From positions 1,736,001 through 1,800,000 of the forward strand of contig NZ_CP047048.1 in NCBI RefSeq assembly GCF_030408555.1: a stretch of 64,000 bases of DNA, written 5' to 3'. The translations under genes were made by a program, and so were the position numbers. Source of the stretch: Corynebacterium aurimucosum. GTDB taxonomy: Bacteria; Actinomycetota; Actinomycetes; Mycobacteriales; Mycobacteriaceae. The notes beneath the pieces are model-generated. The model had not been told where the DNA came from. It was given only the letters and a program-made list of their open reading frames with translations, and ran no database searches. Of this stretch, positions 39,288-48,953 are shown in pieces (positions within the stretch are counted from its first letter, which is position 1; each line of letters opens with the position of its first letter).

Positions 39288-41150
39288 CTACTTCTCCCCC
39301 AGCAAGGCATCAACGAAGCCTTCAACCTCAAACGGTGCGAGGTCATCTGCGCCCTCGCCGAGGCCCACGAGCTTGACCGGCACGCCGAGTTCCTCCTGTA
39401 CCTGGAAGACGATGCCTCCCTTAGCTGTGCCATCGAGCTTGGTCAGGACAACGCCGGTGATGTCGACGACATCGCGGAAGATGCGGGCCTGGGTCAGACC
39501 GTTCTGCCCCACTGTCGCGTCCAAGACGAGCAGGACCTCATCGACGTCCGTCTTCTTCTCTACTACGCGCTTGACCTTGCCCAACTGGTCCATGAGGTCC
39601 ACGGAGGTGTGCAAACGGCCAGCGGTGTCAACGAGAACGACGTCCACGCCTTGGTCAACGCCAGCGGCCACTGCGTCGAAGGCCACGGAAGCCGGGTCCG
39701 CGCCTTCCTTGCCGCGCACGGTGGTAGCGCCCACGCGGCGGCCCCAGGTCTCCAGCTGGTCCGCAGCCGCTGCACGGAAGGTATCCGCCGCGCCGAGCAA
39801 GACGTTGTGGCCCATCGACACGAGCACGCGGGCCAGCTTGCCGGTCGTGGTGGTCTTGCCGGTGCCATTGACGCCGACGACCATGATGACGGCTGGCTTG
39901 CCATCGTTCGGCATGGCCTTGATGGAGCGGTCCATCTCCGGGTGGCCTACCTCGATGAGGGCTTCACGCAGCATGGCGCGGGCTTCGGCCTCGGAACTGA
40001 CTCCGCGCTCCGCAATCTTCTCACGCAGAGAATCAGTGACCTGCATCGTGGACTTCGTACCCAAATCCGCCATGATGAGGGTGTCTTCGATGTCCTCCCA
40101 GGCATCATCATCCAGGTCACCAGCGGAGAGAATACCCATGAGGCCCTGGCCGATGGCGTTTTGCGAGCGCGACAGGCGCCCGCGCAGCTTGCCCAAGCGG
40201 CCGGCAGCCGGCGCAATATCCTCCTGCGGCTGGGCTGCCGGAGCCTCAACCACCTCAGCGTCGTCGGATACCTCTAGCTCCTCCGGCTCAGCTTCAAGTG
40301 CCGCGCTTGCCGACGCCGCCTGGGCCCCCGCCGCCGCGGCGGCCTCCTCTGCCTCTGCATCGGCATCGGCTTCTACTTCTTCTGCCTCTGCCGCTGTTTC
40401 TTCGTCGGCCTCAGACTGGACGGAAGGCTCCTCCTCAGCCGGAACCTCAGGTGCCTCCGGAGTCTCCTCCTCTACCTTTGGGGCTTCGGCTACCGGCTCC
40501 GGTTCAACAGTCTCCGGTTCGCTGGCCGGGACAGTTTCCTCCGTGTCCGCTTCATCCTTATCAACAGCAGCGGCGCCGGAAGCGGCAGCACCAGCGGCTG
40601 CAGCGCCCGCGGCACCTGCCGCGACAACGCCAGCGGAAGAATCTTTCTCTTCTTCTACCTTTGCCGACTCCTTCTGTGCAGCCGGTTCCGGCGCGCTCAC
40701 CGGCTTCGCGTCTGCGACGGGTTCCGGCTTCGGCTCTGCCTGAGACTTCGGCTCTGCCTCAGGCGTCGGTTCCGCCGCAGGCTTCGCTGCCTTCGGTGTC
40801 TCCTCCTCACCCTTGAGCTGAGCGTTCGCTAGCTCGGTGGCATCACGCTGCTCAGACTTCCTCTCCGCTTGCGGCTGAGCTTTGGGCTCGGCCGGCATGG
40901 GCTCCTCGCCCTTAGCTGCCGGCACAGGCTCCTTGGTAGCGCCGCCGCCAGCCGGGGCAAAATTAAAACCAGACTTGGCCTGGTAGTTGCCGGACTTCTG
41001 TTGCTGGGTCAGCTCCTTAGGCTCCTCCGCAGGCTTTTCGAAGGAAACCTTCTTTGACTCGCCGCGCTTCTTGCCCAAGACAACGAACAAGACCACGAGC
41101 AGAATCAGGACGATGACTGCTATCGCAATCCACATAAAAGTAGTATTCAT
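39288..41150 (-). CDS. ftsY: signal recognition particle receptor FtsY
   Basis: Membrane-associated GTPase that receives Ffh-ribosome complexes. Of 620 residues, 5-27 form a transmembrane helix, about 30-300 are a long Ala/Glu/Pro/Ser-rich acidic linker, and the last 300 form the NG domain (VNGTGKTTTTGKLA, LVDTAGRLHTSVDLM, TKLDGTAKGG). The start at 41150 (MNTTFMWIAIAV) is chosen; an ATG three codons earlier (MEGMN) is a fair alternative. A GGAGGGC sequence precedes the chosen ATG with a short spacer. It follows smc after 74 bases. Confidence 0.94.
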   Translation of the reverse strand: MNTTFMWIAIAVIVLILLVVLFVVLGKKRGESKKVSFEKPAEEPKELTQQQKSGNYQAKSGFNFAPAGGGATKEPVPAAKGEEPMPAEPKAQPQAERKSEQRDATELANAQLKGEEETPKAAKPAAEPTPEAEPKSQAEPKPEPVADAKPVSAPEPAAQKESAKVEEEKDSSAGVVAAGAAGAAAAGAAASGAAAVDKDEADTEETVPASEPETVEPEPVAEAPKVEEETPEAPEVPAEEEPSVQSEADEETAAEAEEVEADADAEAEEAAAAAGAQAASASAALEAEPEELEVSDDAEVVEAPAAQPQEDIAPAAGRLGKLRGRLSRSQNAIGQGLMGILSAGDLDDDAWEDIEDTLIMADLGTKSTMQVTDSLREKIAERGVSSEAEARAMLREALIEVGHPEMDRSIKAMPNDGKPAVIMVVGVNGTGKTTTTGKLARVLVSMGHNVLLGAADTFRAAAADQLETWGRRVGATTVRGKEGADPASVAFDAVAAGVDQGVDVVLVDTAGRLHTSVDLMDQLGKVKRVVEKKTDVDEVLLVLDATVGQNGLTQARIFRDVVDITGVVLTKLDGTAKGGIVFQVQEELGVPVKLVGLGEGADDLAPFEVEGFVDALLGEK

Positions 41151-41224
41151 GCCCTCCATAGTGCCAGGGTTGTCCACATCCGGCACGATAAGGAGGGTGA
41201 AAAGTGCTGGGCGCAAGCCCCACC

Positions 41225-44200
41225 CTAGCGCGGGGCATCCACGCCGAGACGTGTGGCGTCCTCCGCCGCCTGTGCTGTGCCCGGCGCCTCACCAGCACGG
41301 GACATGCGCTGCGAAATCACGCGCGTCACGCCATCGCCGCGCATCGTCACTCCATAGAGCACGTTGGCCACGTCCATCGTCGGCTTCTGGTGGGTAATGA
41401 CGATGAGCTGAGAATCCTTACGCAGCTCCTCGAAAAGTGCGATGAGGCGGCGCAGGTTGACGTCGTCAAGCGCGGCTTCCACCTCATCCATGACGTAGAA
41501 CGGTGAGGGACGCGCACGGAAAATCGCCACGAGCATAGCCAGGGCCGTCAAGGACTTCTCGCCGCCCGAGAGCAGTGACAAGCGCTTCACCTTCTTACCC
41601 GGCGGGCGGGCCTCCACCTCGATGCCGGTGGCCAGCATGTCATCCGGCTCCGTGAGGATGAGACGACCTTCGCCGCCCGGGAACAGCGTCTGGAAGACCT
41701 TGGGAAACTCCGCTTCCACGTCATGCCAGGCATCCGTGAACAGCTGCAAGATTTGCGCATCCACATCTTCGATAACGCCAGTCAGATCCTTGCGGGCCTG
41801 AATCACGTCATCTAATTGCGTGGACAGGAAACTATAGCGCTCCTCCAGAGCCTTGTACTCCTCCAAGGCCAACGGGTTGACCTTGCCCAAGGAGTTGAGG
41901 TCCTTCTCGGCTTGCTTCAACCGCTTGGTTTCGGCGGAGCGATCGAAGTCCTCACCCGGTGTGTATTCCTTGAGCAGGTCGGGGATAGCAATGCCGAGCT
42001 GCTCCACGATCTTGCCCTCGGCCTCATCCACCCGCACTTGGGCCTGGCTGCGGGCAATCTCAGAGTTATGCGCGGAGTCGGTCAGGCGATCAAGCTGCTG
42101 GCGGGTCGAGGAGACCGCCTGCTTCGCCGATTGTGCACGCCCCTGCAGCACGCCGCGCTGGGTGACCAGCTCATCGCGTTCCTCGGCGGCCCGCTCGAGT
42201 GCCTGCGCGGTCCGGGCAGCCAAATCTTGGGCATGCTTGTCGACAGTCCCCGCCAACCGCGCCTGTGCTTGCCGGCGGGCCATCGCCTGGTCGTGGCGGG
42301 CTTTGGCCTGGCGTTCGTGCTGGGCTTGGCGCCGCAGGGCCTCTCCCCTGCCCGCTGCTTGGCCGACCTTTTCCTCCGCACTGCGGGCCGCCATCTGGGC
42401 CTCTACCTCCATGGCCTTGACCTGTTCCAGGGCCATCGAGGCAGCATCGCGTTCCACCGAGGAGGGTTCATCAGCCTGCTCTTCAGCGTCCACGCGCGAC
42501 AAGCGGTCACGCGCCTCCGCCAATTCTTCGCGCAGGCGGGCTAACTGCACCTCGATATCCGTGGCTCGGGCGGCGGCTTTTTCATGCTCAGCCTTGTTTG
42601 CCTCGTACTGCTTGAGCAAGCGCTGGTGATCGCGCTTCCACGCTTCGAGTTCGTGATCGTGCTCCCGCAGTGCGGCCTTGGCACTCGCCGCACCCACGCG
42701 TGCATCGTCCGCCGCCAGCTTCGCGCCTTCGAGCGTGCCGGATAGCTCCTCCAGCTCATGAGTGGCTGATTCCAGTTGTTGCTCGGCCTCCGCAATCTGG
42801 CCGCTTACCTCAACGGTGGAGACGGCGCCTGTTCCTGCCTCCACCCAGCCTTCGCCGACGAGCAGGCCCTCAGAGGTCACAGCACGCAAGCGCGGATCCT
42901 CCGCAATAAGTTCACGGGCCGCGCCATAGTCATCAACCAGGACCACGTCGGAGAGCAACCGCGTCACCGCCGCCGATACTTCCGGGACCAAGACCATGTG
43001 ATCCAGCAGCCAGCTCGCCCCGGAGGGCAAGTCCGCGTCAAGGCGCCAGGCTGAACCGGTGGGTTCCGCAGCGACGTCGATCAGCGGCGTGCGGCTCGCC
43101 TGCGCCAAGTCGCGCACGATGTCCCCGCTCACCGCGCCGGCTTGGGCCTCCGCAAAGGAACCGAGTGCTGCCGCAACGGCTGTCTCATAGCGAGTAGAAA
43201 TGAACTCTGCGAGAGGTTTGAATCCCTCCCCCAGCTCGAGTGCTTCCGGAACGGTCTGGCCAAGGGTATCGATCCGAGCGCGCAAACTATAGACGGTACG
43301 CTCGTGCTCCCGCTGGGCATCACGCAGCTGCTCCAAGCGTTTATCGGCCGCGGCAGATTCGCTGGCCGCGCGCACATGCGCTTCCTCCAGCGGCTCACGC
43401 TCGGCAGCCAAGTGCTCCAGCTTGTCCGCCACCTCATCGGCTTCCGTCTGCGCTCCCCTAGTGCGCGACTTCGTATTCGCTAAAGTCTCTTCCTGACGCG
43501 CTAACTCAGACTCCGCGGAGCTGACCTGACCCGCCAAGTTCTCCTCGGCGGCGATGAGGCGAACCACGCCTTCACGGCGATCCGCAATGGCGCGCAGTTG
43601 CGCCATGTGTTCTTTATCAGCAGCCTCGAAGGCTTCCCGGCGCTCGGCCACTTCCTCCCGGATAGATTCCAAGCGCTCTGCAGCCTCTTCGGCCGCGGCC
43701 AGCAACTCTTCGTGCTCCTCATCGGCTCGCTGGGCACGTGCCTCGAGCTCCTCCGGATCCTGGCCCGCGTAGGCCACCTGTGAGCCAACGTTGCTGGCGC
43801 GCTCGGCCGCGATGCGCTGCGTGGCAGAGATTCGCTCGCTGAGGGTCGATAACTCGAACCACAGCTTCTGCGCGGCCTCCGCGCGCGGCGTGACATCCCC
43901 CAACTCGGCCTCTACCTCAAGCTGGATCTCGGTCGCCTCTTCCAGCTGGGCTGTCACTTCCTCGACCTGCTCGGCGAGCACCGCCGCGCGTTTCTCAGCG
44001 TCATCGAATGTCGCGCGCAACCGTACCACACGGTCACCAGCAAGGCGCAGGCGGGCATCGCGCAAATCCGCTTGCACAGTGGCTGCACGTTGGGCGGCCT
44101 CCGCTTGGCGCGCCAGCGGCTTGAGCTGTTTGCCCAGCTCATCGGTCAAGTCCTGCAGGCGATCCAGATTGGCCTGCATGCCCGTCAGCTTGCGCTGCGC

Positions 44201-44728
44201 TTTTTCTTTGCGGCGGCGGTGTTTGAGCACGCCCGCGGCTTCTTCGATATAGGCGCGGCGATCTTCCGGGCGGGATTCCAGAATCTCCGCCAGTTTTCCC
44301 TGGCCCACGATAATGTGCATCTCCCGGCCAATGCCGGAATCAGACAGCAGCTCTTGGATATCCATGAGGCGCGCTTTCGCCCCATTGATCTCATATTCGC
44401 TCGCGCCATCCCGGAACATGCGGCGGGTGACGGAAACCTCTGAATACTCGATGGGCAAGGCACCATCGGAATTGTCAATCGTCAGTGTGACCTCTGCGCG
44501 GCCGAGGGCCTTGCGGTCCCCGGCACCGGCAAAAATGACGTCCTGCATCTTGCCGCCGCGCAGTGTCTTGGCGCTGCCTTCACCCATGACCCACGCGAGC
44601 GCATCGACGACGTTTGATTTACCCGAGCCATTCGGGCCTACCACGGCGCAGATACCGGGCTCGAATTTCAGGTTCGTCGCGGACGCGAAGGACTTGAATC
44701 CTTTGAGCGTGAGCGATTTGAGGTGCAT
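41225..44728 (-). CDS. smc: chromosome segregation protein SMC
   Basis: Condensin-type ATPase for chromosome organisation. The 1167-residue protein has Walker A GPNGSGKS (31-38), long coiled coils, a hinge region (FKPLAEFISTRYETAVAAA) near residue 500, and the C-terminal signature LSGGEKSLTALA with Walker B YVMDEVEAALDD. The start at 44728 (MHLKSLTLKGFKSF) matches the family; the frame is open 12 codons further without support. It lacks a good ribosome site, and follows acyP by ten bases. Confidence 0.96.
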   Translation of the reverse strand: MHLKSLTLKGFKSFASATNLKFEPGICAVVGPNGSGKSNVVDALAWVMGEGSAKTLRGGKMQDVIFAGAGDRKALGRAEVTLTIDNSDGALPIEYSEVSVTRRMFRDGASEYEINGAKARLMDIQELLSDSGIGREMHIIVGQGKLAEILESRPEDRRAYIEEAAGVLKHRRRKEKAQRKLTGMQANLDRLQDLTDELGKQLKPLARQAEAAQRAATVQADLRDARLRLAGDRVVRLRATFDDAEKRAAVLAEQVEEVTAQLEEATEIQLEVEAELGDVTPRAEAAQKLWFELSTLSERISATQRIAAERASNVGSQVAYAGQDPEELEARAQRADEEHEELLAAAEEAAERLESIREEVAERREAFEAADKEHMAQLRAIADRREGVVRLIAAEENLAGQVSSAESELARQEETLANTKSRTRGAQTEADEVADKLEHLAAEREPLEEAHVRAASESAAADKRLEQLRDAQREHERTVYSLRARIDTLGQTVPEALELGEGFKPLAEFISTRYETAVAAALGSFAEAQAGAVSGDIVRDLAQASRTPLIDVAAEPTGSAWRLDADLPSGASWLLDHMVLVPEVSAAVTRLLSDVVLVDDYGAARELIAEDPRLRAVTSEGLLVGEGWVEAGTGAVSTVEVSGQIAEAEQQLESATHELEELSGTLEGAKLAADDARVGAASAKAALREHDHELEAWKRDHQRLLKQYEANKAEHEKAAARATDIEVQLARLREELAEARDRLSRVDAEEQADEPSSVERDAASMALEQVKAMEVEAQMAARSAEEKVGQAAGRGEALRRQAQHERQAKARHDQAMARRQAQARLAGTVDKHAQDLAARTAQALERAAEERDELVTQRGVLQGRAQSAKQAVSSTRQQLDRLTDSAHNSEIARSQAQVRVDEAEGKIVEQLGIAIPDLLKEYTPGEDFDRSAETKRLKQAEKDLNSLGKVNPLALEEYKALEERYSFLSTQLDDVIQARKDLTGVIEDVDAQILQLFTDAWHDVEAEFPKVFQTLFPGGEGRLILTEPDDMLATGIEVEARPPGKKVKRLSLLSGGEKSLTALAMLVAIFRARPSPFYVMDEVEAALDDVNLRRLIALFEELRKDSQLIVITHQKPTMDVANVLYGVTMRGDGVTRVISQRMSRAGEAPGTAQAAEDATRLGVDAPR

Positions 44729-44738
44729 TCGAATAAGT

Positions 44739-45047
44739 TTAGCGCTCGATGAAGCCCGACTCACCGCGCGGGGCGGCCCACTGCTCCACCACGGCGTTCA
44801 CCACGCCTGGACGGTGGGTGGTCGACGGTTCTTCACGCAGCAAGGCCAGCAACTTCTCGCAGTCAGCACGCGGGCCTTCAGCAACCACCTGGACGCGTCC
44901 GTCCTGGAGGTTCGTCGCGTGCCCAGCCAGCCCTAGTTCGAGGGCGCGGGAACGCGTCCACCAGCGAAAGCCCACGCCTTGGACGTGTCCAAGAACGAAA
45001 GCTGTGAGGCGTTCATGGCCTGCAGAGGCTGCTGCCGTGTCTGCCAT
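44739..45047 (-). CDS. acyP: acylphosphatase
   Basis: Hydrolyses acyl phosphates such as acetyl phosphate. The 102-residue protein shows HVQGVGFRWWTRSRA with the catalytic Arg, and ATNLQDGRVQVVAEG with the catalytic Asn. Its ATG directly abuts the symporter stop, and smc follows in ten bases. The acyP-smc pairing is typical of actinobacteria. Confidence 0.94.
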   Translation of the reverse strand: MADTAAASAGHERLTAFVLGHVQGVGFRWWTRSRALELGLAGHATNLQDGRVQVVAEGPRADCEKLLALLREEPSTTHRPGVVNAVVEQWAAPRGESGFIER

Positions 45048-46574
45048 CTAGTACTCCCTCAAGTTTGTGCGGTCGCTCAAGTCAAATTCGTGATCGAGAC
45101 GGCGACGGTCCTCCGCGCTGCGGCGCGTGACCGGATCCGTACCATCCCAGCACTCGACGTTGTGCAGTTCCGGCAGCATATCACGGTGGAAGACGGGATC
45201 CAGGCCCTTGCGGCGCTGCTCGTTGTAGTTCTTCAGCAGCTTGATAGCCACGCCAGACAGCGGCACGATGGCGCACACGTTGAGCAGAACCATGATGGCA
45301 GCGCCGGTATCGGCCAGGTCGAACACGGTACCTAGCGGGGCCACCGCACCGTAGAAAACAAAGGCCAGAACGATGAGACGGAAAGTCCACAGCACCCACT
45401 TCTTCCCGGCGAGATACTCCACGTTGGACTCGGCAAGGTAGTAGTTGCCCAGAATCGAGGAGAAAGCCAGGAAGAACAGGATGAAGGTGACGAAGTGGAT
45501 GCCCCACTCACCCACCACGCCGGAGAGCGCATTCTGGGTCAGCGTCACGCCCTCAATCGCATCAGAGCCGAAACGCTCGAAATCGGTGCCCAAGAGAATG
45601 ATGAAGGCGGTAATTGTACACACCACCAGGGTGTCGAAGTACACGCCGAGGGTCTGCACCAGGCCCTGCTTCACGGGGTGGGACACCGTCGCCGTCGCTG
45701 CAGCGTTCGGCGCCGAACCTTCGCCCGCTTCGTTGGAGAACAAACCACGCTGGATACCTTTCAGCATCGCCATGCCCACGGTGGCACCGGCAGCTTCCCG
45801 GAAGCCAAAGGCAGAGCCCACGATCGAGACGACCATGTCCGGCACCTTGTCAAAGTTCACAATAACGACGATGAGACCCAAGATGAGATAGGCGCCCGCC
45901 ATAAACGGCACGATAAACTGGGTCATCGAGGCGATGCGCTGCACGCCACCGATGATGATGAGCCCGGACACGGCGACGACTGCGATGCCCACGCCTGCCT
46001 TGAAGGCCGCGGAATCCTGGCCAAAAGAGGCCGCCAAAGAATCGGAAATGGCGTTGGTCTGGAACGCATTGTAGAACCAGCCAAAGGTAATGGCGATGGC
46101 CACGGAGAAGATGGTTGCTAAAGGCTTCCACCCCAGGCCACGGGACATGTAATAGGCCGGGCCACCGCGGTAGGCGTCCCCCTCACGCACCTTCCACAGC
46201 TGCGCCAGGGTCGACTCCACGAATGCTGTCGCACCACCCAGGATGGCGATGAGCCACATCCAAAACACCGCGCCGGGGCCACCCACGGAGATAGCCACGG
46301 CCACGCCTGCAACGTTGCCGGTGCCCACACGAGAGGCCGCTGAAATGGTAAATGCCTTGAAGGCAGAGATTCCGCCATAGTCGGCATCCTCATCGACGCC
46401 GACGCCCTTGGGCTTCTCGACGACCGCCTTGAACATGTCCGGCACCATGCGGACCTGCACCACGGCGGTGCGGATGCCGAAGAAGAGGCCCGCGGCGATA
46501 AGCAGCCATGGCAGGACATAGGACCACAGGCTGTCGTTAATGACACCAATCACGGTGCTGAAGATTTCTTGCAT
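45048..46574 (-). CDS. Na+/alanine symporter, AGCS family
   Basis: Membrane transporter that takes up alanine or glycine with Na+. The 508-residue protein has about 11 transmembrane helices and the family signature SRVGTGNVAGVAVAISVGGPGAVFWMW, plus the FSNEAGEGSAPNAAATA loop. A 50-residue cytoplasmic tail follows the last helix. The position immediately before acyP suggests cotranscription. The exact substrate is uncertain. Confidence 0.93.
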   Translation of the reverse strand: MQEIFSTVIGVINDSLWSYVLPWLLIAAGLFFGIRTAVVQVRMVPDMFKAVVEKPKGVGVDEDADYGGISAFKAFTISAASRVGTGNVAGVAVAISVGGPGAVFWMWLIAILGGATAFVESTLAQLWKVREGDAYRGGPAYYMSRGLGWKPLATIFSVAIAITFGWFYNAFQTNAISDSLAASFGQDSAAFKAGVGIAVVAVSGLIIIGGVQRIASMTQFIVPFMAGAYLILGLIVVIVNFDKVPDMVVSIVGSAFGFREAAGATVGMAMLKGIQRGLFSNEAGEGSAPNAAATATVSHPVKQGLVQTLGVYFDTLVVCTITAFIILLGTDFERFGSDAIEGVTLTQNALSGVVGEWGIHFVTFILFFLAFSSILGNYYLAESNVEYLAGKKWVLWTFRLIVLAFVFYGAVAPLGTVFDLADTGAAIMVLLNVCAIVPLSGVAIKLLKNYNEQRRKGLDPVFHRDMLPELHNVECWDGTDPVTRRSAEDRRRLDHEFDLSDRTNLREY

Positions 46575-46608
46575 GGGTTACACATTAATAACTCACACCA
46601 GAATCGTC

Positions 46609-47457
46609 CTAGTTGGCCGCCAACTTCCTCCCCGCGGCGCGGCTCTGGCAATACGGGCAATAGTGAGTACCACGCCTACCTAGCACGGTTTTCAGGATTT
46701 CTTCGCCACAGCGATCACAGGGCTGACCGCCCCTCCCATATACGTGCAAGGAACGATCAAAATATCCGGATTCGCCATTAACGTTGACGTACAATGCATC
46801 AAAGCTGGTTCCGCCAACGGCGAGGGCGGAGCGCATGACGTCGGCGGCCGCAGAAATCACAGCGACAGCATCACGCTGCCGCAGAGCGCTAGCCTTCTTC
46901 AGCGGAGAAATCTGGGCCGCCCACAGCGCCTCATCGGCATAGATATTGCCCACCCCGCTGAGCACCGTTTGGTCGAGCAGAGCCACCTTGACCGCCGTGC
47001 GTTTCGCGCGCAAGCGCCGCCCTGCCGCGGTCAGGTCGAAGTCTGCTTCGAGAGGATCGGGAGCGATATGCGCCATGCTCAGCCACGACCCAAAACGCCA
47101 ATAACCGAAGGTGCGTTGGTCCACGAAGCTGAGACGGGTGGCGTCATCAAGCACGGCGGCGATGCGCACGTGCGGCGAATCCACCTCGCCGATCCGCACC
47201 TGCCCCGACATGCCGAGGTGGATGAAGAGCACATCGCGAGCTGGGTCGGTGTGATCCTCGTCGGCGAACTCCAGCCACATGAACTTGCCGCGGCGCGCCA
47301 CCGCGGCAATCTTCCTGCCCACCAGCAGCGCGGACAGCGGGGCTTCCTGGCCCCGGTTGGCGCGCGGGTGGAGAACGTCTACTGCAGCAAAGGAGCGGCC
47401 CACAAGATAGGGCTCGAGTCCGCTGCGAACAGACTCGACTTCGGGGAGTTCTGGCAT
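46609..47457 (-). CDS. mutM: formamidopyrimidine-DNA glycosylase
   Basis: Repairs oxidised purines such as 8-oxoguanine. The 282-residue protein begins MPELPEVESVRSGL, with the catalytic Pro2 and Glu3 after Met removal. Further landmarks are QTVLSGVGNIYADEAL and a C-terminal zinc finger CDRCGEEILKTV...CPYCQ. The start at 47457 is fixed by this N-terminus; 25 upstream codons are open only because they lie in the rnc end. It follows rnc after 14 bases. Confidence 0.96.
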   Translation of the reverse strand: MPELPEVESVRSGLEPYLVGRSFAAVDVLHPRANRGQEAPLSALLVGRKIAAVARRGKFMWLEFADEDHTDPARDVLFIHLGMSGQVRIGEVDSPHVRIAAVLDDATRLSFVDQRTFGYWRFGSWLSMAHIAPDPLEADFDLTAAGRRLRAKRTAVKVALLDQTVLSGVGNIYADEALWAAQISPLKKASALRQRDAVAVISAAADVMRSALAVGGTSFDALYVNVNGESGYFDRSLHVYGRGGQPCDRCGEEILKTVLGRRGTHYCPYCQSRAAGRKLAAN

Positions 47458-47471
47458 CGAATCCTCGTAGC

Positions 47472-48242
47472 TTAGCTCTCTTTGCCGGCGGTGCCCTGCA
47501 CCAGCAAGGGTGTCTCGCGCAATGCTTGGCACGCTTCTTCCGCTGCCTGCTGCTCGGCGAGCTTCTTGTTATGCCCTGTTCCCCTACCCACGGTCAAACC
47601 GGCCACGGTGGCCACGGCGTTGAAGGTTTGATCGTGCTCAGGACCCGTCGAGGTGGCTGAGTAGACCGGCATCGCGGCCTTCAGCTCCGCGCACAGCTCC
47701 TGCAAGGTGGTCTTCCAGTCCATATGACGGCCGGACACCACGGCGTTGTCAATCTTGGCGGCGAACAGCTTCAGCACCACCCCGCGGGCAACCTCAAAAC
47801 CATGCTGGCGGTAGATAGCCCCCAGGATGGCCTCGGTGGTATCGGCCAAGATGGAGTCCTTGTCACGGCCGCCGGTGGATTGCTCGCCCTTGCCCAACAG
47901 GACGTGCTCGCCCACGCCGATTTCGCGGGCGACATCGGACAGGCCATAGCGCGACACGATGGAGGCACGCATCTTAGAAATATCCGACTCAGGGCGCGAG
48001 GGGTACTTGTCGTAGAGCTTGGCCGCGATAGACAAGCCCAAGACGGCATCCCCCAGGAACTCGAGGCGCTCGTTGTTGGGCAGGTGCCCGTTCTCGTTGG
48101 CGAAGGAGCGGTGGGTCAGTGCCAAGCACAGTAGCTCATCGCTGATCTCCACGCCGAGTGCTTTTAGCAGCGGGGCGTGATCTACCTCCGCGAAGGCCGC
48201 GGCTAGTGCCTGTTCACCAGTGAGTTTCTTCTTCTTGCTCAT
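47472..48242 (-). CDS. rnc: ribonuclease III
   Basis: Cuts double-stranded RNA in rRNA maturation. The 256-residue protein has the catalytic signature NNERLEFLGDAVLGL, DTTEAILGAIY with the second acidic pair, and a C-terminal dsRNA-binding domain (GHNKKLAEQQAAEEA). The start MSKKKKLTGEQ at 48242 overlaps the DUF177 stop by four bases (ATGA). Confidence 0.95.
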   Translation of the reverse strand: MSKKKKLTGEQALAAAFAEVDHAPLLKALGVEISDELLCLALTHRSFANENGHLPNNERLEFLGDAVLGLSIAAKLYDKYPSRPESDISKMRASIVSRYGLSDVAREIGVGEHVLLGKGEQSTGGRDKDSILADTTEAILGAIYRQHGFEVARGVVLKLFAAKIDNAVVSGRHMDWKTTLQELCAELKAAMPVYSATSTGPEHDQTFNAVATVAGLTVGRGTGHNKKLAEQQAAEEACQALRETPLLVQGTAGKES

Positions 48243-48778
48243 AGGAACTTCTCCAGTCCTGACCAGCGCGGGTCTACGCGCTCTTCTTCCCCAGAGACCC
48301 CCGTGGTTACTCCATCGGGAGCGTCCACCTCGCAGCCCTCCTCGCACGTTGGTGCAAAGGGAAGGGATAGACCTGCCTCATCGATCACGGTCTGGAGGAG
48401 GTCGAGGATTCCATCCTTGATCTCGGGAACCTCATCACCGGAACCGCGATCCTCCTCCTCGGTCTCATCCCCGCTGACGAAGGACTCATCTGCGGAAAAC
48501 ACCTGGGATACGTGGAGATCCAGTTCCGGGTGCAGCTCTGCCAGGCAGCGGGCGCATTCGCCGCTGAGGGTGCCGGTGATATCAGCGTCCACCAACACAC
48601 CAGAGCCCAACGGGGTCAAGGTGGCATCCACCTTAACCTCAGTACCTTCCGGGATGCCGATCATTTCCACGCCGATGCGCTCTGGCGCGGGTCCGGTCTG
48701 CACGCGGTGCTCAGGCAGCGCGTCGGTTCCTTGGCTGCGGAGCAATTCCGTCACGTCGAACTTCAATGGTGATTTCAT
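48239..48778 (-). CDS. DUF177 family protein (YceD-type)
   Basis: YceD-type protein of 179 residues; related proteins are linked to 23S rRNA accumulation or ribosome assembly. It has the conserved CARCLAEL pair of cysteines and a later CEEGC pair, suggestive of a metal or zinc site, around an acidic stretch. Many genomes place rpmF after this gene, but here rnc follows, as in mycobacteria. The start at 48778 (MKSPLKFDVTELL) is chosen; the upstream extension lacks similarity. Confidence 0.88.
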   Translation of the reverse strand: MKSPLKFDVTELLRSQGTDALPEHRVQTGPAPERIGVEMIGIPEGTEVKVDATLTPLGSGVLVDADITGTLSGECARCLAELHPELDLHVSQVFSADESFVSGDETEEEDRGSGDEVPEIKDGILDLLQTVIDEAGLSLPFAPTCEEGCEVDAPDGVTTGVSGEEERVDPRWSGLEKFL

Positions 48779-48953
48779 AGCGCCCACCAGCTTACCCTGT
48801 GCTGGCCCGCGCGCCCTAGACTGGCAAAGACCTGAATGCTGGGGCATAGGCGCTTAAGCACTTGGCCTCAAAGCTCGATTCTGTCCTCGGCGCTGTTCTC
48901 GCTTTTGCTGCACTCATCTCCTGGCGCGCGGAGCGCCCGCACATTAGTCCCCT

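Noticed and set aside
39214-40743. 509-codon plus-strand open frame antisense to ftsY
   Set aside because: Low-complexity Ser/Ala sequence that mirrors the ftsY linker.
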